From NCBI GenBank assembly GCA_031282925.1, contig JAITCT010000123.1, forward strand, positions 1 through 7,719: a DNA stretch of 7,719 nt, in the 5' to 3' direction. Below, piece after piece: positions 5,836 through 7,719 of the stretch; positions within the stretch are counted from its first letter, which is position 1; every line of letters starts with the position of its first letter. The stretch is from Dysgonamonadaceae bacterium. Its GTDB lineage: Bacteria > Bacteroidota > Bacteroidia > Bacteroidales > Azobacteroidaceae. The translations under genes and the position numbers were made by a program. The notes below the pieces were generated by a model, which made no database searches, was not told the origin of the DNA, and saw only the letters and a program-made list of their open reading frames with translations.

Positions 5836-7296
5836 GTGAGATTCGTCAATTGGAAATTTGCATGTCGCGTCATTGGATTAACGCTCCTGCTGGAATCGGG
5901 GTTCATGTTCTTCACGGCAGGCCTGTCCTTTTACCTGAAAGAAAAGGCTGAAATTTTTGCTTTTTCGGGAATCATCACGCTATCGGCGGGATTAGCGCTA
6001 TACTTCCTTTCGGGCTTCCGGACCAAATTTAAAATCGTTGAAAAAAAAGAAAGCTGTTTCAGTGTAACTTTCGCGTGGATAGCGTTTGCCGTTTTCGGAG
6101 CATTGCCTTTCTTTTTAAGCGGACAAACGGCTTCATTTACCGACGCCGTTTTCGAATCAACTTCGGGCATAACGACCACAGGGGCCTCCATACTCAAAAA
6201 CGTCGAATCCCTGCCAAAAGGCATTTTGTTCTGGCGCAGTTTGATACAATGGTTGGGCGGTCTTGGGATAATCGTGTTTTCGCTGGCGCTTTTTCCTTTG
6301 ATGGGGGGAGGCGCCGCTCATCTGTTCGACTCGGAAACGACGGGACTTACTCACGACAAATTCCGTCCGCGCGTCAATGAAATGGCTGTAAGGCTTTGGC
6401 TGATTTACGTATCTCTCACCGGCGTGATGATTATCCTTTTGATAGCAGGCGGGATGAGCGTTTTCGATGCGGTTTGCCATGCTTTTTCCACCATTTCGAC
6501 TGGCGGATTTTCGACCAAAGGAACCAATATTGCTTATTGGAATTCTATTTATATAGAAACCGTTACCTGTATTTTCATGCTGACTGGCGCCACCAATTTC
6601 GCTCTGCTTTATTTTTTATTTAAGGGAAAATTCAAAAAGTTTTTTTGCGATGAAGAATTGCGGTGGTTTGCGGCAATCATTTTGGCAATGGGTTCTTTTA
6701 TAGCGGTTTGTTTGCAGTGGGGCAGGGAATGGAATCATATAGCCGATTCGTTTCGTATTGCTTTTTTCAGGGTCATTTCCGTCATTACCGGCACCGGGTT
6801 TTCGACGGGCGATTTTGTTCAATGGAGTCCGGCCTATTGGATTCCGTTTATGTTCCTGATGTTTGTATGCGGGTGCGCCGGCTCAACCAGCGGCGGGATG
6901 AAAATCATCCGCGTAGTTGTCCTGATAAAAAACACATTCTACGAATTTAAGCGCTTAACGCATCCGCGCGCTGTGATTCCGGTTCGCATCAACGGGGAAG
7001 CCTTATCTTTCGAGACGGTTCAGCGTTTGCTGGCATTCGGCTTCCTTTATATTTTGATTATTTTTGCCAGCTGGGGCATACTGGTTTTTTCGGGGATGCC
7101 TTTTATGGAAGCTTTAGTTGCGGCTTTGTCATCGCTTGGTAACACGGGGCTTGGCTTTGCGGAAACCGGACCTTCCGGCGGTTTTGCCGATATACCGGCA
7201 TTTGCCGAGTGGTATATGGCTTTTCTGATGGTTGTGGGACGGGTGGAGATTTTTACGGCGCTGATTCTGTTTATACCTGCTTTTTGGAAAAATTAA
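5836..7296 (+). CDS. trkH: Trk-type potassium uptake protein TrkH
   Basis: TrkH is the pore-forming inner-membrane subunit of the Trk potassium uptake system and normally works with the cytoplasmic NAD/ATP-binding regulator TrkA. From GTG 5836 it has 486 residues, close to the usual length. Hydrophobic helices run along the whole chain. Four pore loops with selectivity-filter glycines are visible: S-G-I-T-T-T-G-A-S (about 110-118), S-T-I-S-T-G-G-F-S (about 218-226), V-I-T-G-T-G-F-S-T-G (about 316-325) and S-L-G-N-T-G-L-G-F (about 433-441). C-A-G-S-T-S-G-G-M-K-I-I-R (347-359) and G-R-V-E-I-F-T (468-474) are also typical of TrkH. The frame stays open to GTG 5788, but that start lies inside the inverted repeat. 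The family-like N-terminus (R-V-I-G-L-T-L-L-L-E at 11-20) fits a start at 5836. No trkA is present in the window. The leader carries the octamer hairpin, a possible expression control. Confidence 0.93.
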   Translation: MRFVNWKFACRVIGLTLLLESGFMFFTAGLSFYLKEKAEIFAFSGIITLSAGLALYFLSGFRTKFKIVEKKESCFSVTFAWIAFAVFGALPFFLSGQTASFTDAVFESTSGITTTGASILKNVESLPKGILFWRSLIQWLGGLGIIVFSLALFPLMGGGAAHLFDSETTGLTHDKFRPRVNEMAVRLWLIYVSLTGVMIILLIAGGMSVFDAVCHAFSTISTGGFSTKGTNIAYWNSIYIETVTCIFMLTGATNFALLYFLFKGKFKKFFCDEELRWFAAIILAMGSFIAVCLQWGREWNHIADSFRIAFFRVISVITGTGFSTGDFVQWSPAYWIPFMFLMFVCGCAGSTSGGMKIIRVVVLIKNTFYEFKRLTHPRAVIPVRINGEALSFETVQRLLAFGFLYILIIFASWGILVFSGMPFMEALVAALSSLGNTGLGFAETGPSGGFADIPAFAEWYMAFLMVVGRVEIFTALILFIPAFWKN

Positions 7297-7298
7297 CC

Positions 7299-7616
7299 TT
7301 ACCGGACGGCAAATTTTTTCACTACCCCGTCCAGTTTGAAAATATAAATGGCTTGCGGAAGGTTCAGTTCATAATCCCCGTCGGACGTTTTTATGTCTAT
7401 TTGGCGGACTTTATTACCGAGTATGGTAAATATTTCGACTTGTTGGCCTACCGGAGCGTTCTTTAATGTTAATTTATTGTTAACCAATACCATTTCCGGC
7501 ACAACAAGTTCTTCCGCAACCGCAGGCTGTTTCTTATTGTGTTTGTCTTGAGCGAAAGTAACAGTCCCAAAACAACAGGAAAAAAAGAATATAATGGTAA
7601 ATACAATGGGTTTCAT
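7299..7616 (-). CDS. small secreted protein consisting mainly of a T9SS type A sorting-domain-like module
   Basis: The 105-residue protein has a signal peptide (M-K-P, hydrophobic core 4-18, likely cleavage after T-F-A at residue 22) and a short polar linker (23-43). The rest (about 44-105) reads like the C-terminal sorting domain of the type IX secretion system. It has L-T-L-K-N-A-P-V-G-Q-Q-V-E-I-F-T-I-L-G-N-K-V (49-70), then the strand D-Y-E-L-N-L-P-Q-A-I-Y-I-F-K-L (81-95), ending K-K-F-A-V-R. In usual T9SS cargo this domain follows a large enzyme or adhesin; here there is no cargo domain. It could be a stand-alone module, a remnant of a larger gene, or a small protein of separate function with this fold. 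The start ATG at 7614-7616 is preceded by a good promoter. It converges on trkH with stop codons 2 bp apart. Reality of the gene is likely; function is unknown. Confidence 0.8.
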   Translation of the reverse strand: MKPIVFTIIFFFSCCFGTVTFAQDKHNKKQPAVAEELVVPEMVLVNNKLTLKNAPVGQQVEIFTILGNKVRQIDIKTSDGDYELNLPQAIYIFKLDGVVKKFAVR

Positions 7617-7642
7617 AAATACGCAACGGAATTATTTGGTTG

Positions 7643-7672
7643 CAAAAGTAATACTTTTTGTTTAATTTACAA
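7643..7672 (-). promoter_or_regulatory. Bacteroidota-type promoter for the small T9SS-tail-like gene
   Basis: Read on the minus strand, TTG (7670-7672) is followed after 19 bp by TACTTTTG (7643-7650), an exact match to TAnnTTTG. Transcription would start near 7637, about 20 bases before the ATG at 7614-7616. The correct placement supports the downstream small ORF as a real gene. Confidence 0.72.
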
Positions 7673-7678
7673 TTTGTT

Positions 7679-7719
7679 TTATTCTTCGGGAGTGCATTTC
7701 AAATTGTCGCAGTGCGGTT
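7679..7719 (-). CDS. possible C-terminal end of a minus-strand gene (cut by window edge)
   Basis: On the minus strand a frame runs in from the right edge for 12 codons and ends in TAA at 7679-7681, reading P-H-C-D-N-L-K-C-T-P-E-E. The composition, with a C-x5-C spacing and a charged end, looks like a plausible protein C-terminus. It stops just before the promoter of the next minus-strand gene, where a gene end would be expected. It is too short to assign to a family and may be chance. Confidence 0.3.
   Translation of the reverse strand, partial: PHCDNLKCTPEE

Noticed and set aside
5706..5915. Minus-strand 69-codon ORF across the repeat and trkH start
   Set aside because: Its basic, repetitive middle comes from the octamer repeat and the remainder is antisense to trkH; it has no promoter-like sequence or family resemblance.
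7304..7332. GGACGG/CCGTCC stem as a terminator for trkH
   Set aside because: The stem is only six pairs with a 17-nt loop, has no T-run after it and lies in the coding region of the opposite gene.

Overview
The window looks like chromosomal DNA from an anaerobic or facultatively anaerobic member of the Bacteroidota, most likely Bacteroidales. Three things point there. The protein sequences of RNase Z, TrkH, the sigma/DUF4252 operon and the type IX secretion (T9SS) tail protein read like that group. The start codons lack purine-rich Shine-Dalgarno sequences. Three intergenic sites match the Bacteroidota promoter (about -33 TTTG/TTG, 19-21 bp, then TAnnTTTG). No phage, insertion-sequence transposase, CRISPR, tRNA or rRNA is visible. 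These are family-level readings made by eye, without database searches.

Layout. (1) Positions 1-1833, plus strand: the 3' part of queD, then queE, then rnz (RNase Z), tightly packed (11-bp overlap, then a 1-bp gap). QueD and QueE are consecutive steps of the 7-deazaguanine (preQ0/queuosine) pathway, and RNase Z matures tRNA 3' ends, so this is a tRNA-modification and processing cluster. (2) Positions 1871-3349, plus: a compact three-gene operon of an ECF sigma factor, a small single-membrane-pass protein in the anti-sigma position, and an exported DUF4252 protein, ending at a strong intrinsic terminator (3379-3416). (3) Positions 3467-5637, plus: a promoter and nrdD, the oxygen-sensitive class III ribonucleotide reductase, without the nrdG activase gene that usually accompanies it. 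(4) Positions 5643-7296, plus: a promoter, a leader holding a large inverted repeat built of 8-bp units, and trkH, a potassium channel subunit. (5) Positions 7299-7672, minus: a small secreted protein that is almost only a T9SS C-terminal-domain-like module, with its own promoter. It converges on trkH with 2 bp between stop codons. (6) At the right edge, a few codons may be the end of another minus-strand gene.

Most of the window is housekeeping. The points most worth a second look are the octamer inverted repeat between the trkH promoter and its start codon, the short ORF that runs through it, the sigma/TM/DUF4252 operon, the stand-alone T9SS-tail-like protein and the solitary nrdD. I did not find a clearly undescribed multi-gene system. 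No gene-free stretch exceeds 300 bases; the two longest (3350-3549 and 5638-5835, about 200 bp each) are described through their terminator, promoters and repeat.
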